Source of the DNA: Mnemiopsis leidyi
Lineage: Eukaryota > Ctenophora > Tentaculata > Lobata > Bolinopsidae
DNA length: 64,000 bases
Assembly (NCBI GenBank): GCA_000226015.1
Contig: JH154850.1
Location: forward strand, 115,142-179,141
Direction: 5' to 3'
The notes under the pieces are model-generated. The model did no database searches, was not told where the DNA came from, and saw nothing but the letters and a program-made list of their open reading frames with translations. A program made the translations under genes and the position numbers. Positions 11,501-24,288 of the stretch are shown in pieces. Numbering within the stretch: the first letter of the stretch is position 1; each line of letters starts with the position of its first letter.

Positions 11501-11979
11501 TGGTAAACTTATGCAACTGCTTTATCCTTAACCTGGCTAACGCTTACGAGTCAATATCCCGGTGATCAGGACTCCAAATCAATTTCAAGGACTGTATTTT
11601 ACATAAAGTACCACTTCGGTCGAGGCGACGTTTTCCGGATTGTTTTGGGGGAACAAGTGAAACAAGGTAAATGAGATTAGGAAATATAAGGTAACATGAC
11701 AATAGGCAGTTTAGGATTATATCTAACGAACCGGAGCGAACCACCAATAGACTACTTCACTAAATACAATTTAACCATAACGAAAACTATCCGGTAAAAG
11801 GAGATGGGACATGGCCTCTGCTAACAGCGGTCTGAACGGCAAAGTGCCGTGGGATAGGTGTCCCAGGCTGTAGGTTAGCAAGCTGGAAAATGGAAAACGA
11901 AAGACAATAACACTTTTGGGTCTGCCCGTTTTATAGAAAACCCGATGATGACTGAACCTACGTGAAATTAATCATGTCT
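8561..11979. other. Gene-poor, repeat-derived region
   Basis: No gene is supported. Long open frames (8781-9302 plus, 9294-9759 minus, 10055-10416 minus, 10888-11211 plus) show no recognisable domain, no splice context and no continuation. They are more likely decayed transposon sequence. From about 11080 to 11330 the DNA becomes GC-rich and matches repeats at 12690-12770, 36360-36520 and 61640-61670. Confidence 0.5.
11060..11330. repeat. Dispersed GC-rich repeat, copy A
   Basis: It shares the blocks TTGCCTGGGGACCTCAG, CTTTGTACAGCAGC, ACCCTCC(T/C)GTCATTT and GCTTCGAATGAGGGTCGG, plus a GCCGC-GCGGC hairpin (CTGCCGCGAAGCGGCAG), with copies near 12690-12780 and 36370-36520. The short fragment near 61640 (TGTACAGCAGCGCACACCC) belongs to the same family. 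Confidence 0.7.
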
Positions 11980-11989
11980 NNNNNNNNNN
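11980..11989. other. Assembly gap (10 N)
   Basis: Ten undetermined bases; true gap length unknown. Confidence 1.
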
Positions 11990-12429
11990 GTTAGGCCTAC
12001 CAATGCCCTAATTTGGGAAAGAGCTGCTCTCGAGCGAGCTTCTCAGATGGTGACGAAGGCAGACCATATTAGGAAGAGAAGGGGCTCATATCCTTATACG
12101 GTCAAAATAGTTTTTCTCGATTCTTATACTTATGACACACCCATTTCCTTAAAAATTTATACCATCGTGATCAGGAGATCACTGGCTATACAACGGTACT
12201 TAACCCCAAAAATTTTTTTGATGTGACCTAAAAACCGGCCACGCTATGCTTCATCTAACAATATTACTCTTTTTTCTCTTCTATTATATGTATTGATTGC
12301 ACTGCTAATCAAATTAAACATATTTTGTTTCAACACTCCTTAATTAGGTGGTCAATATCCTATCGTTGATGATTGCATAGAGTTAAAATGGACCAATTGC
12401 ACTTTGAGCCACAAACAACTATTTAAGCA

Positions 12430-12520
12430 ATTAATTGACGAGATGATATCCGTCTAACGCTCTAACGAGGAGAGCAGAAAACTGCAGAGCCGCGGGTCGG
12501 GTAACATCTCGACAAGCAAT
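12430..12520 (-). repeat. Dispersed repeat, inverted relative to 37190-37295
   Basis: Read on the minus strand it contains TTACCCGACCCGC, then CAG-TTTCTGCTCTCCT, then TTAGACGGATATCATCTCGTC. The same blocks appear in the same order on the plus strand at 37205-37290, so these are two copies of one repeat in opposite orientations. Confidence 0.75.
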
Positions 12521-14739
12521 TAAGTGATCTCAAAAACCCCTATTTTAAACAATTCGATGCTCTAATTCAATAAATGACCTTTCGGATTGGCAAGAGTTCA
12601 TATCTAATTCAATAAAACGTCAGCAATGACTGCAAAAACTATCTATTTACACCCAATTATTTTAAGATTTAATAAAACGCGCTTCCTGGTCTCGCTTTGT
12701 ACAGCGGCGCGCACCCTCCCGTCATTTGCATTTTATTCGCTTCGAATGAGGGTCGGACAAAGTCAGACAAGGCCAAGGTCTCGCTCCGATGATAACATGT
12801 AACATGAACGTCACTTCAAAACTAAAATAATATTTATTGGTCAAACCGACATGCAACATATGCAACTTGAGATATAACAATGTAAGTTTCTACACTTACA
12901 GAAAAGGAAATGAGAACCCCAAGCTATAGCTTTGCTCTACACTCTAACCGAAGCCCTTTTGCGCGCCGCCTGCAGCATGTTGGACAGAGTTTGCTTTAAC
13001 AAAAGCCCTTTTGCGCGCGTCCGCGCGCGAGCCACCAAAGGTGGCTGGTAGCAGGCTCGCAATTTGCTTTTGCTGCTCTCCTGGCGTTTCGTTAAAGAAT
13101 TAATGATTAAACGGACGCGGACATAATTTTGTCAACATGCGTAAGCACCTGCCTGGTTAGGTAAAAACGGAGCCTAGCCGCCGCGCGCGGTGTAAGCACC
13201 TGGTCTGGTTAGGTAAACTTTACATTTAGAACTTTTTAAAAATTCATGCATTGCCATGCCAATAATGCGTCAAAGCGCGTGATCTGGTCACCATCAACCA
13301 TGCAATGGACATCACATGATGACATGGCCATGGACATTATATCCTTTCCGGGTGCTCAGTGCTGAGCTGCGCGGCTCTGCATCTACGTTTCCCTTTGAAT
13401 CAACAACTTCACTAAATGCTATCACTAAAACATTAAAAACTTGAAAAGCAACTAGGAGGATAACCTCCCCCTCATTATTTGAGCAGTCAGTTATCAAATT
13501 CTAGTGGGAACAGCTTGTCTACATGCCAGGAGAGGAATAATTTACGGGTTTCATCTTGTAGGTTGATAACATACTGTCGCGGCCATCACGCGCTGTCACG
13601 CATTTCTGGCCTGGCGAAGAAATTCGAAGAAATTCTAGACGCGCATCGCCCGTTGAGTTTCACCTAAAAGCTAACTTCAGGAGTGCGTGGTATGGAGCAC
13701 CCTATAAGTATCTGCTTAAGACAATGTACCAACTTTAGTTTAACAATTTGCAGTAAGTTGCCCTATCCATAATGTCTTGTTTAAATCTACCTGCCTGTAC
13801 TTCATGTGGTTAATTCCTTCAACAAAATCACGTGTTTGGTTTAATAACTTCACTATTTATTTAGATTTTTTGGCCATATTTTTACAAATTGCTCTCAGTT
13901 GGCCCTTGTCCCAGGGGCGCCACTTGGGGGCGCCTTTTTACCGCCGAGGGGCGCCATATTGGCTTGACATACAACGTTACGCCACTGTTCACAAGGCCTA
14001 CAAACTCAGATCCCAAGATTTGCTACTTCATTAATATTGACAGTCCGGTACTGTTAGTCCTACTAAAATTTATAAGTTTATCTTTCGAAGTATTTATGAT
14101 TTTTACGTAATTTATTAAAATTGTGAATAGATTTCTGAGGTATTGACTATTGGTATTAGCTATTTTTTAAATGTGGCTGCTTAGCCAAGTTTTATTTTTC
14201 TATTTAAGTATTAAGATTTTGTTGCCAAGTGCAAACTTGGATAACATTTTTTATCTGTAACTTAGTAATTAACTATCACACCAATTACTTTGGTGACCAA
14301 ACGAGTTACCTAATTAAATAACTGTAACTAGTTGAGATGTTGGGAATTTTAAATTTTATTGAAACTAAGACGTTAATGAGTTGAAGCTTGCTTGAAGGTG
14401 AACAATTACAAAAGAGCATTGTGGGCGTTAAACTGTTTGACTTCAAATTTAAACTGGAACGAACATTCCCTGGTCACTAGTTCAACAATACGTTTACGTA
14501 ACACGTAAGGTAGCTGCATATTAAAAACGACTTGCTGGCATAACTTGATTAGATATTGAATGCACGCACACGCGCTTCAATTAGGTAACGAACATACATA
14601 CTTACTGATTTTAATTAAGGTCTCCAACCCGAGATTTTGAGTGTGATAGGAAGAGGGAAATTCGCACCAATGATATTTTATATTACAGGCTATGCTTTGA
14701 CACAACAAATATCATCAGGCTGTAAATCTTAGTGGAGCT

Positions 14740-14990
14740 TAATCTAGTCAGTTAAGTTGGGGTCCAGAGTTAGAGTCCAAGGCACCCTAGTGCCTCATCA
14801 CGGATGTTGCTAGTATCCCTAATCGTTTTTGTATTTCAGTCGACATCTACCTTCGTGTTTGGCCCTTAACCCAAAGGCTAAATTGTTAGCCCTATTATAT
14901 TTTGTGTCCCGTTGATTTATTCATGTTACATTTTGTCAAATATACATCTTTGATGGAAGTTTCAAATCAAATCAAATCATTGCCACTTAT
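14740..14990 (+). mobile_element. Probable LINE 3' end (tail with TCAAA repeats)
   Basis: The sequence ends in GATGGAAGTTTCAAATCAAATCAAATC, a short-repeat tail like those of non-LTR retrotransposons. A reverse-complement relative of this tail (GATTTGATTTGAAACTTTCATC) lies at 46230-46262 after the nucleoside hydrolase gene. The call rests on the tail and the second copy only. Confidence 0.45.
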
Positions 14991-15575
14991 GGAATTAACA
15001 ATTTCCAATGTTGAGCTCTTATTGAGAATAAAACTTCCAGCTGACAGAACTAACCGACAGAATTGAAATTTTAAATACCCTCAGTTTTCACTCTTGCAGC
15101 ATTAAAAAGTGACAAAGCCTGAGTGGATGGCCAGTTTTCACGTCAACAAAATCTTCTAGGGCCAGAAATTGGACTTAAAATGACATTTCATGTGCTTAAA
15201 TTGAGGAAAACCTCAATTTTGCACCTAAAATAGACTGTGCACCTAAAATAGACTGTGAGTACAGTAGGAGGATAATTTTTTCACTGATATAAACTATTAA
15301 TCTTTTTGCTTTTATTACAGTTAATATATAAAATCCAAAGATGAAACTTGAGCTTCAAATAAAGATAATTATAAAGTCATAGCAAATGGTTCGAAATGTC
15401 ACAATTATCCTCATAGTAAAATATAAATGAATATATAAATAATGAATTATGATGCCAGCATCATCACACCTAATCTCCTGAACTAATCTGGCTTAACTTT
15501 GTTATAAATGTCCAAAATGACTATTGTACAGACATCGGGCACAATGGAAAATCATTGACATCCCGTTGCTTGCTG

Positions 15576-15845
15576 TTACAAGACAAAATATTGGCCTGGA
15601 GTAAAAGTGAGAGTAACTTTGATTTTGAATTCAGTGATTCTTGACCTCAAAACCACCACGAAATTTGTAAATGACATATTGGGAATCTCTACTCTTTTAC
15701 TTTTGGACTTATTGAGGGTAATCTTGAAAATTTCAATGTCTCCGTCACAACCGAAACCACCAAATTTCCCCTTATCTTGACCTATATTTCGTGATGAAAA
15801 CAAGGTCCAATCTGCTTGAGTTTGGTCAAATTTTGAAGAACTCAA
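15576..15845 (-). CDS. Doubtful open frame of 89 codons
   Basis: An open frame in the FAF2 upstream region with mixed hydrophobic/charged composition and no family I recognise. No ATG start is evident (it begins at a TTG), and no clear acceptor was found. It may be a decayed repeat or a missed small exon. Listed only because it is longer than expected in AT-rich DNA. Confidence 0.15.
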   Translation of the reverse strand: MSSSKFDQTQADWTLFSSRNIGQDKGKFGGFGCDGDIEIFKITLNKSKSKRVEIPNMSFTNFVVVLRSRITEFKIKVTLTFTPGQYFVL

Positions 15846-16707
15846 TAAGACTGATCACTGAGCCCCTGAAAGCATCATGAAAGCACAAATTTATTATCCT
15901 GACTTTATAAAACCTAAAATCCTCCAAAATTAGGATATTCTCGATTAAGCTGCTATTGCTGTCCTTCTTAATCTTCCATTTATCACTTCTCTCCCCATCA
16001 AATGTATGTATCTATGCAATATTAGTATAACTACTCCTTCTTAGTCCTCCATTAATCAGATTGAAGATGGTGTATCCATTGCCATTACAACTCTGCCCAC
16101 AAACATTTTGATGACGAACTTTATGTTCTTGTTACCTACCCATCAGAAAAATATGTGATTTCCTCTTAGAAAATCAATCTCACCTTGTCAATTTGCCGTC
16201 TGACAAAAAATCAGGCCCTGAAAGAAAAATTTATGGCCAGAGCAGTTCATGCCATCCTCTCTATTAACAAAGTGCAACAGCAAATTATAATTCTCCTGAT
16301 TTTCATCTTAGCACAGGAGCCTGTTCTATTCTATAAATCATTTACTTCAATTATTTCAGAATCACACCTATTGTAAATAAATGTAATTATATTATTTGTA
16401 CCCTTGTATCATTGTATCTTCACAGGGCTCAAGTAATAGAATACATGTTAAACTCATTTAGGTAGATGTCTTATATTTTGAGATGAGTTGTAAGTTAAAT
16501 CAATCTTTACAATTTAGGCAATTTAATAGATACATTCATTTTGAGGATGGGTCATTGCGTGATAATATTGCTCAATATTGATTGGCAGTACGTTACTCAT
16601 TGGTCAATTGCTGTGATGTGATATGAATAATCTGAGACCTCTCCCTTAAAACCTTAAAAATGCTATTTTCCTAGAAAATAACCTTTCATATTTTACCCAA
16701 TTATAGT

Positions 16708-18522
16708 ATGGTAAATTATGGGGATGTAAATGATGTAAACACTGATAGTAGTACTCCTGAGACAATAAATGGATCGGGGGAACCTCACCAAAATGACAAC
16801 AATCCCACTCAAGACGATATCCTCAGTCATTTTCAGGAAGTTACTGGTAAATAATAAATATACTTCTATATTTTACCATATTGTAAGGCTACAATCTTTT
16901 AAGATTGGAATCAAGTCACAGTTATAACTAACGTTACCCACCTCCTTGTACTGTATATTGTGATCAGCATGAGTTTACTCAAAGTTATGTGTATCATTCG
17001 CTTCACTCAGAAATTATATACATTGCTGATTTATGAGCAATTATTGGGAAGTAAAATTTGACATGCAAAATATGATCATGATAATATTTGTAATATTTCC
17101 AGGTAAAACAGAAGTAGAAGAATGTATGAGACTTCTAGATGAATCAAACTGGAACTTAGAGCAAGCAGTACAACTTTCATTTAATCCTCTTCCTCCAACA
17201 CCTCCCTTAGAGACGGTTCCTGTACAAAGTCATGAAGAAGGGCCCTCTTCCAGTGGCCAACTTGTAACTCCTCCTCAAATTACTGATAACGAAATCCGGC
17301 AACGTCTGATCACGAGTTACAGTAATCCTGCCCTAAATCCAGAAAATCCCAATTTCATTGGTCCAAGAATGAGTAGTTTGTCAGGACCTGTTATTAATCG
17401 ACAAAACAGATCAGTCGTTCAAACTTTATATGGCAGTTTTTGGAACATACTTTGGTGGCCCATAAACATCGCTTACAAGGTCCTACAAACAATTTTCCAC
17501 TTTACATTAACCCTTTTTTCAGTCCTGGGCCGCCAACTGCACGCCAGGCTGGTCAAGAGGTCGAGAGGTTCATAACTGAGTTCGACAACAAGCATGGTGT
17601 CCTCCACCCTCGGTTATACCATGGTACATACCGTGAAGCTGTTAGTCACGCAAAACGTCACTTGCGTTTTCTCTTAGTGTATCTGCATAATGAAGATGAC
17701 CCAACTTCGGTACAGTTTGCCAACAATGTCATCTGTACAAACCTTCTGAAGAGTGTAGTCGAAGACAACTTGTTGTTCTGGAGCTGTTCTGTCAAAAAGA
17801 GGGAGGGAGAGTGTGTTTCAGAAAGTCTGAACAAAGCTAAAGCTCCCTTCTTAGGATTATTGTGTTTCAAAGAAGGGCAAATGAGGATGGTTTACAAACA
17901 CCAAGGGTTTGCAACCGTAGAACAGGTCATCTCAAGGTTAACCACTTCTATTGTGGAAAACGAGCCCCACCTCAACAGACAACGCAGCAGCAGAAACCGT
18001 GATCGTGTTAGTGAGAGTACATCTTCTCAACTCCTAATGCAGGAACAGGATGCAGCCTACCAAGAGTCTTTGATCAGAGATCAGGAACGAGCTAGGAAGA
18101 AAGAGGAAGAAGAGCGCGCTATTAGGAGAATACAAGAAGAAGAAGAGCGAGTGGAAAGAGAGAAGCGAGAAAAAATCGCTGATCGAGAAGCTCTTCGTCA
18201 GAAACTTAAAGAGAATCTCCCAGAACAAACCAAGGAGGATACTTTGTCTCTTTTGTTCCGACTTCCAAATGGCTCAAGAGTCTCTAGAAAGTTCTCTCCA
18301 AACACCACAATAAAAGAAATCTATGAGTTCGCCTTGACCTGCGACGAGTCACCCAACTTCTTTACCTTAGTCAGCAACTTTCCCAAAAGGGTGTTACCGG
18401 TAGATGGAGATGCGCACGACAAGACCTGCGTAGAGATGGGAATACAGAATTCAACCACTCTGTTTGTTCAAGAGATATTGAGTGAGGATGAGGAGTCTAG
18501 CGCCAGTGAGGCTGATTTGTAA
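16708..18522 (+). CDS. FAF2: FAS-associated factor 2 (UBXD8), ERAD / lipid-droplet p97 adaptor
   Basis: Exon 1 is 16708-16846 and exon 2 runs 17103-18522. The domain order is that of FAF2. There is an N-terminal UBA-like domain (residues about 30-65, motif CMRLLDESNWNLEQAV), a hydrophobic hairpin (WWPINIAYKVLQTIFHF) that in the family inserts into ER and lipid-droplet membrane, a thioredoxin-like UAS domain (LRFLLVYLHNEDD), a long charged coiled coil, and a C-terminal UBX domain (FRLPNGSRVSRKF, FPKRVLP) that binds p97/VCP. The reading frame breaks at a run of six T near 17511-17519: hairpin and UAS domain are in different frames, and one additional T would unite them. A cis-intron ending in TTTTTTCAG is the alternative. 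A TTATAG acceptor lies one base before the ATG. Confidence 0.9.
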
Positions 18523-19423
18523 CCGGAATGTCCAGTTTTGGTGCGGCTTCTAAGTTTAAGTACAGTTGACACACTCTACGAGAAATCACTGTACTGTTAA
18601 GAATTCGTTGATGTTATTAGTTTTTGTAACTGTTGCGTTGCATATAGAAAAGATCATTTTCGTAGGTCACGATTTTGTACGAAGTGAATAAGGTTTTAGA
18701 TTGGAATTTATCTTCCTCGATCATTGTTTGAATTGTTAAATGAATTGCTGCACATTAAGATAACATTTATGAAGTTTGATTAAACTGTAAACTATTATTT
18801 TAAGGGTTTTTTTAATTACTGTAAGCAGTGTATCTTAAACAAATTGAATTTCATTCAAGCTTGTTATATTTCATAGCTTCTAGTAATCGTTTTAGTAGTG
18901 CTACTTTTAGGACTCCTGTGCATTGTGTCTTATATAATAATTACTCTAAATGTCTTATATAATATTTACGCTAAAGATTTTATGACTAATGATATAGAAC
19001 AAACAGAAGTACAAAATTGTCGCGGGTGGCTTCATATCAACTTGCTTTGAGGAATTAGTTTGAGCTACTTTATACATGATGATTTGGAACAGACGAGTTG
19101 AGCAAAGTTTCGAATGTAAATTGAAAGATTAACGATTGTAAATTGTATAATTCCAACGAGCGTGCTCAATTATTGTGTAAAAATTGTCTGACTATTGCTC
19201 AAATTCTTCAATATAATAGCATTATCGTACCATAATTGGACCTTTACATATCAAAAAGTGTTACAAAGACCGTTACAACGCTTTTGATCTGAACAGTTCC
19301 TTATATCTTATAAAGTATTATTTACCAAATATTTACCAAATATTCCCCCTACTTAATATACCTTTTGCCTTGCTCTAAATTCACCTCCCCAAACAACTTC
19401 AAGGTTTATGTACTGGTATCATC
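18523..19423. other. FAF2 3' UTR and spacer
   Basis: AT-rich sequence with no coding signal on either strand; presumably the FAF2 3' UTR followed by the RBMX2 upstream region. No clear AATAAA signal was found. Confidence 0.5.
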
Positions 19424-22400
19424 ATGTCGATGAGAGACATGTTAGAGTCCCAGAACCCGGAACTAGAAGCTGCCGGATCCAGACAGAGCTGGCACGATCT
19501 CTACAAGAGTAGCTCCTGGATCTACGTGGGCGGTCTGGACTATGGGCTGACTGAGGGGGACATTGAGGCGGTCTTCTCGCAGTACGGGAAAATCGTACAG
19601 CTTAATTACGTCAAAGATAGGTGGGAATTTTGTGTGTCTGTATTCTGTAAATATGCATGGCAATTTAAATTTTGAAATTAGTTTCCGTTTGGTATTTAAT
19701 TTTGGACATTTATTTTGAACATTTAATTTTTAACATTTAATTTTGAACATTTAATTTTGACCATTTCTCGGGTGATTTCGACAAGACTATAACGTCGCAA
19801 CAAGCATGTATAATGAATGTACCACTGCCCAGTGACAGAAAGTTTAGATTTGAGGAATCAAATGTCATGCCAAGTCAAATTCATGAAAGTGGCTAATACA
19901 GTACAATAAATTTGTAAAAATCGTCAACCAAACGTTTCGAAGAATTGCCACTTGCAGCCCAGCTACTTTTCTACCTAAAGATTCGAGCTTTTAGTTACTT
20001 CAAAGTTCAAATACGTTGAGTTTAAAGTTGAGTTTAAAGTTGTGTTTTAAGCTCGTGAGACTTTATTAAAATGCTGACATGGGAGAAGAGACAGCAGCAA
20101 ACAACAGTTACCCACACCTTCCCGTCAGTACCCAAAACTCTGTACCCTTGTATTGTACAACACGGGTTACTGTTGAACAAAGTTCGCTTCTTTATATACG
20201 AATACGAAGTAAGATAGGATCGCTATGTGTATTGCAATACTTACACTAGTACACATCATTAAGTGAACGATGTACTGCATTATAGTGCATGTATCTGAAT
20301 TGTAGGTTGATAAAGTCATGTGTATTTTGTACATCCGTATAATGGGTATGACTAACAGTGCACAAATGTAAAATGGACACTTGAATTAAGTCTAAATGTA
20401 AATATAAATCAAATGTAAAAAGCAACTATCGCATTTACAGTCCTCCAAACAAGTTTCTTTCATGTAAAAGTTGGTGGCGTGGCGGAATGAAGATTTCTGT
20501 GTCTTTCGTTTGATACCATGTAGTACGATGAGTCATCCAGAATGACTAACATTGCTTGTCAATAGTACATATCAATTTATGGGTGCGTATATAGAAGTAC
20601 TCACATGTACACAGTATACACAGTACATCCCACACAATTTAACTGCAGCTATATATGTGCCCATCTATGAAATGTACACTTTTTAACTTTGCTTGCACTC
20701 GTTTGTGTAATGCAAACATGTTGTCCCACTTACCTGGAACGACAGACACACGTTTAAAACCAAGCACTCAGAATATTCATTGTATCAAAAATCAATCTTA
20801 TCTTTCGTATGTTGTTATCATTGACGATGATATGTGATTTTCAGGGACACGGGAAAACCTAAAGGGTTCAGTTTTATAAACTTCGAGGATCAGCGCAGTA
20901 CAGTCCTCTCAGTGGACAATCTAAATGGGATCAGACTTTGCAACAGATTTCTGAAAGTTGACCATGTTCGAGACTACAAACCACCAGATTTCAACGACAA
21001 ACCGGTTAGAAGACTTAATGACAGCAAATTGAAGTCCCTTAATTTCAGTGAAATATCGATTAACTTACAATAACTTGATACAGACTGGTCGGGACCTCTA
21101 TTGACACAATCTCTTCTATTTTTGTTCGGCTGAGGCATACGAATACGGCCATCCATAATTATTCTGGTGTGTCGGAACGTAATATTTAGTTATTTTGTGC
21201 TGTTGCTTTACTCATGTATACCATTAAAATCAGCATTAAAAGTTAAAACAAACGCTTGCTTTTTTCAAGACACTAAATTGGGAAGTCTTCTCATTCTAGT
21301 AGTGTAGAGTGGTGTATTTGACATTGTTACTATTATCCGTTCCAATCACAAGGCTGTGATTTACTAGCCACCGTCTTCAGAACAACTCCCGGAACTTGCA
21401 CCCATCCCGTTCCCATGGGATTTCCCGTAGCCATCCCATCCCTGTAGTACAAAGCACCGTCAGTCCGTAGCGCCAGCACGATGTCCGTACCGGAGGCGAG
21501 CCATTTCATTTTGGGGGAGGAGGAGACCTCCTCCCAGCTACCTCCGTCTGTGTCCTGGTCGTTGTAAGTGTACCGCCTGTAGTAGACCCTCCCCGCGCTG
21601 TTGACATGCCAGACTCCGCTGTCCCCCACTGTTATGTGGATCCCTCCTCCATCTATCCTGACCCAGCTGCCTCGTCTGTACCGGTACAGATCCCCGCCTC
21701 TGTTTACAGCCCAGATGTTGCCCCCGTTACTGACGTCCAATTCAGCCTTGTTTCCCGGTCGGTCGATCCAGTTTTTCCTGCTGACATCCCTCTCTCCGTC
21801 CCCGACGGACATACTCCCGTCGTCCTTTACAATCCAGACCTCGCCCACGCTGCTCGCTACTTCCCTGTTGTTCCCTCCGCCGGCTATTGCCTGCCATTTG
21901 CGGCCGTCTAATCGATACACGTTCTTGTGGATGTCCAGACCGTAAATACCCTTCTCACCCGCACTCACTCGCAACATTTTAGCGGGCAGATTTTTCCATT
22001 CTCCAAATCTTGCACTCTGACAGCAGGACACTGACATGAAAATGTAATCAAATTTGGTTTGTTAATTTATAAGATTAACGGTAACGATTGCTACGCTGTA
22101 AATCCAGCTAGAAATCACTTACTTGAAGTTTAACACTACTACAATTTACTAACCCAATGCCAGAAGTATCACTACAGCTGCAGAATAACTCATCTCGAAA
22201 TTTAAAAAAAGCAGAATTAACCAACTGTTGGCAGTAATAGCACCGTATGTATATAGCGCCGTAACCACATTATAAAAGGGCTGTGGTCATGTGACCATCT
22301 TAACACCTAGAGCGAAAATAACTGTTTGCACCTTCCTTGTCAAACTTCATGAAGTAGTCCCCTGTGTGGACCGTAGTTTTTATTGGCGGACTATCTTTGT

Positions 22401-23106
22401 CGGACAGCAAATCTGGGAAATATGGCAAGATTCGAAGAATTTTATTGATGGATGGCCATGACAGCTGGCTGTAACGCTTAGTAGAAACAGGTGTTCGATA
22501 ATAGAAAAACACCAAGAAAATCCTGATTTTTTTGGACAGAAACTTGTTCTAATAGCTGTTATTCCGAATAATAATCTACCAGTGACCTTAAGCTTCGAAC
22601 GAAATACCACCGATTCTAATTTTTCCATTGCTAACAAAACAAAACTTCAGAGAAGCGACAGCCGGTCCTTCAAGGACAAGCGAGGAGGGGGAGGTAGAGG
22701 GTACAACTATAACAGCAGCAACGGCCGAGAGGGTCTCGGCAGTTCGAGCAGCAGTTCCGATAGAAAACGTCAAGACCGCCCAGGATTTGGATACAGCAGG
22801 AGAGACATAGAGCGCGAAGCCGTGCAGGCTGCCTCCTCCCGCAGCTCCAGACGGTCGAGATCTTCTAGTTCTAGTTCTGAGAGTTCACGGTCACGTTCAA
22901 GATCAAGGTCAGCTATCGTGCATTGTGTGATTTGTGGCAAGTGACACTTTTTTCCTGACACTTAACTGCACAGTAACAAATTTTGTTCTAAGTCGCTGCT
23001 AAATTGCAGGTCGAGGAGCAGGTCCAGATCTGACAGAAGAAGTAGAAAACGTAGGGAAGTTAAACAAGAATCACGAAGTCCGCAGTATAGAGACATTTCT
23101 CCTTAG
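19424..23106 (+). CDS. RBMX2: RNA-binding motif protein, X-linked 2 (RES complex / spliceosome)
   Basis: Four exons join in exact phase: 19424-19620, 20845-21004, 22651-22907 and 23010-23106, giving 236 residues. The single RRM matches RBMX2 (yeast Ist3/Snu17) closely: WHDLYKSSSWIYVGGL, LTEGDIEAVFSQYG, KGFSFINFEDQRST and NRFLKVDHVRDY. The family sits in the Bact spliceosome and the pre-mRNA retention and splicing complex. The last two exons encode an Arg/Ser-rich tail ending SPQYRDISP, as expected for animal RBMX2. The link between exons 2 and 3 is inferred from phase (0/0) and from the lack of any other first exon for the RS tail. If exon 2 were not spliced, the protein would stop at 21073 with no RS tail. 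The 1.6-kb intron between them holds the tectonin gene on the other strand. Confidence 0.85.
21333..22193 (-). CDS. Secreted tectonin-repeat (fish-egg-lectin / tachylectin-like) protein
   Basis: Two exons, 22193-22154 and 22030-21333, join in phase (1/2) and give 245 residues. Exon 1 encodes a signal peptide (MSYSAAVVILLALVSCC across the junction), with cleavage probably after QSA. The rest is a string of about five tectonin units, with recurring patterns such as GIYGLDIHKNVYRL, GGNIWAVNRGGDLYRY, GVWHVNSAGRVYYR and IVLALRTDGALYYR. These build a beta-propeller lectin fold. Relatives bind bacterial lipopolysaccharide or glycans, so a role in innate immunity or egg coat is plausible but inferred. 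The whole gene lies inside the second intron of RBMX2 on the opposite strand. Two short Cys pairs near the mature N-terminus may form disulphides. Confidence 0.85.
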
Positions 23107-24288
23107 ACTAGAAGGTTTGAACTTGTACTTTTCAACTACCCTATTGTTGGAGATAATGATTATATGTTGATGGGCTGTACCCTGCCCGACAGAGACATCA
23201 TTACATGCTCAAAACTTTGTCTGCATATTGATGTTCCAGCTTCAATCTTTTTTTCAGGAATGACAAAGAAGACCGATGCTTCGCTATTCTAAAGTTTTTA
23301 CTACTTCAGATAAATTCAACGCAAATTTTAAGTTTATTTATGGCGGCAACAGGCCTCAAAGCAAGGATGAACATCTAATGAACTAAATTTATGTTATGAC
23401 TGTATGGAGACTTTTGTCGGCTTCTCATCAACAAAGCACTTTCAAACGTCAAATTTTTGTTTCCCGGTTTAGGATACGTTCAACTTTTAATCCAAAACAG
23501 TAAAATGTTTGGCGCTTGCCCTTTCTCTTCAGCTATGATGTGTCCGCACAGGCGGAAGGCGCGAACGCCAAACGGATTGAAATAGCACTAATCTAACTGT
23601 TGTCCCCGGATTTCGTAGCGCACGAAAGTACATTTTGATTTGATAGTTCTATCCTTTTTACGGCTTGCTGTTATAGTACGTTCTTTATTGTTGAGATGCT
23701 GGATGAGGTGCAGAGTCAGGGCCCAGGTGATTATTTGGCAGGATCACTTTTCCTCGGAAACTTTCGTGACTGAATAGCTCAAACTTCAAAGTGTGGGGAA
23801 ATTTTTGTAGCAGTCTGCAGTCCTGAACTTTTATGGGCCAATTCAGGCCTTAACACGCTATCTTGAGTGTTTAAAATGATAAACTTCTCCTGCCAGACTT
23901 TTATCCTCGTTCGTTGTTCAATCTGGCATATTCATATCATGATATTGACAGTTCTTCAATATTGGTCTCGAAATATGTTCATATCAGCCGCAAATTCTTA
24001 CAAGTTTTTCGCTGTAATGGTACTTTTGTGCAGTTTTTGTAGCATTGCATTTTATAAAGCAATCTCATTTTTGTCTCATCACTTCTTCGACATGTAACAA
24101 TACTGACACTATATCTCGAGTAATTTTCAAAAACCTATGATCTTTCTGTTTTTTATACTACAAAAACCATTTTACCGTTTTTCAATTTCACAATTTTCCA
24201 TTTTGCCGATAGCTATGAAACCAGAAAGCACTATTTTACAACATTTTGAGATTTTCGATTTTAACATTTTTCACTTTTGAGGTGAGGC
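23107..24288. other. Spacer between RBMX2 and the ELAV-like gene
   Basis: No coding signal. From about 23860 to 24285 the plus strand is rich in short T-runs and the pattern ATTTT(C/G)AA, ending in a pyrimidine-rich stretch before the ELAV-like ATG. An open frame at 23867-24097 is hydrophobic and AT-driven, and I reject it as a gene. Confidence 0.5.

Larger units (their letters stand above)
11990..15500. other. Gene-poor, repeat-rich region
   Basis: No gene is supported. It contains GC-rich repeat pieces (12430-12520, 12690-12780, 12960-13210) that recur at 36.3-37.3 kb, some in the opposite orientation. It also holds a possible LINE 3' tail near 14740-14990 (ending in TCAAA-type short repeats). 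Open frames at 13312-14110 have no recognisable domains. Confidence 0.5.

Noticed and set aside
21601-21945. Plus-strand Pro/Thr-rich frames
   Set aside because: Antisense shadows of the tectonin gene.
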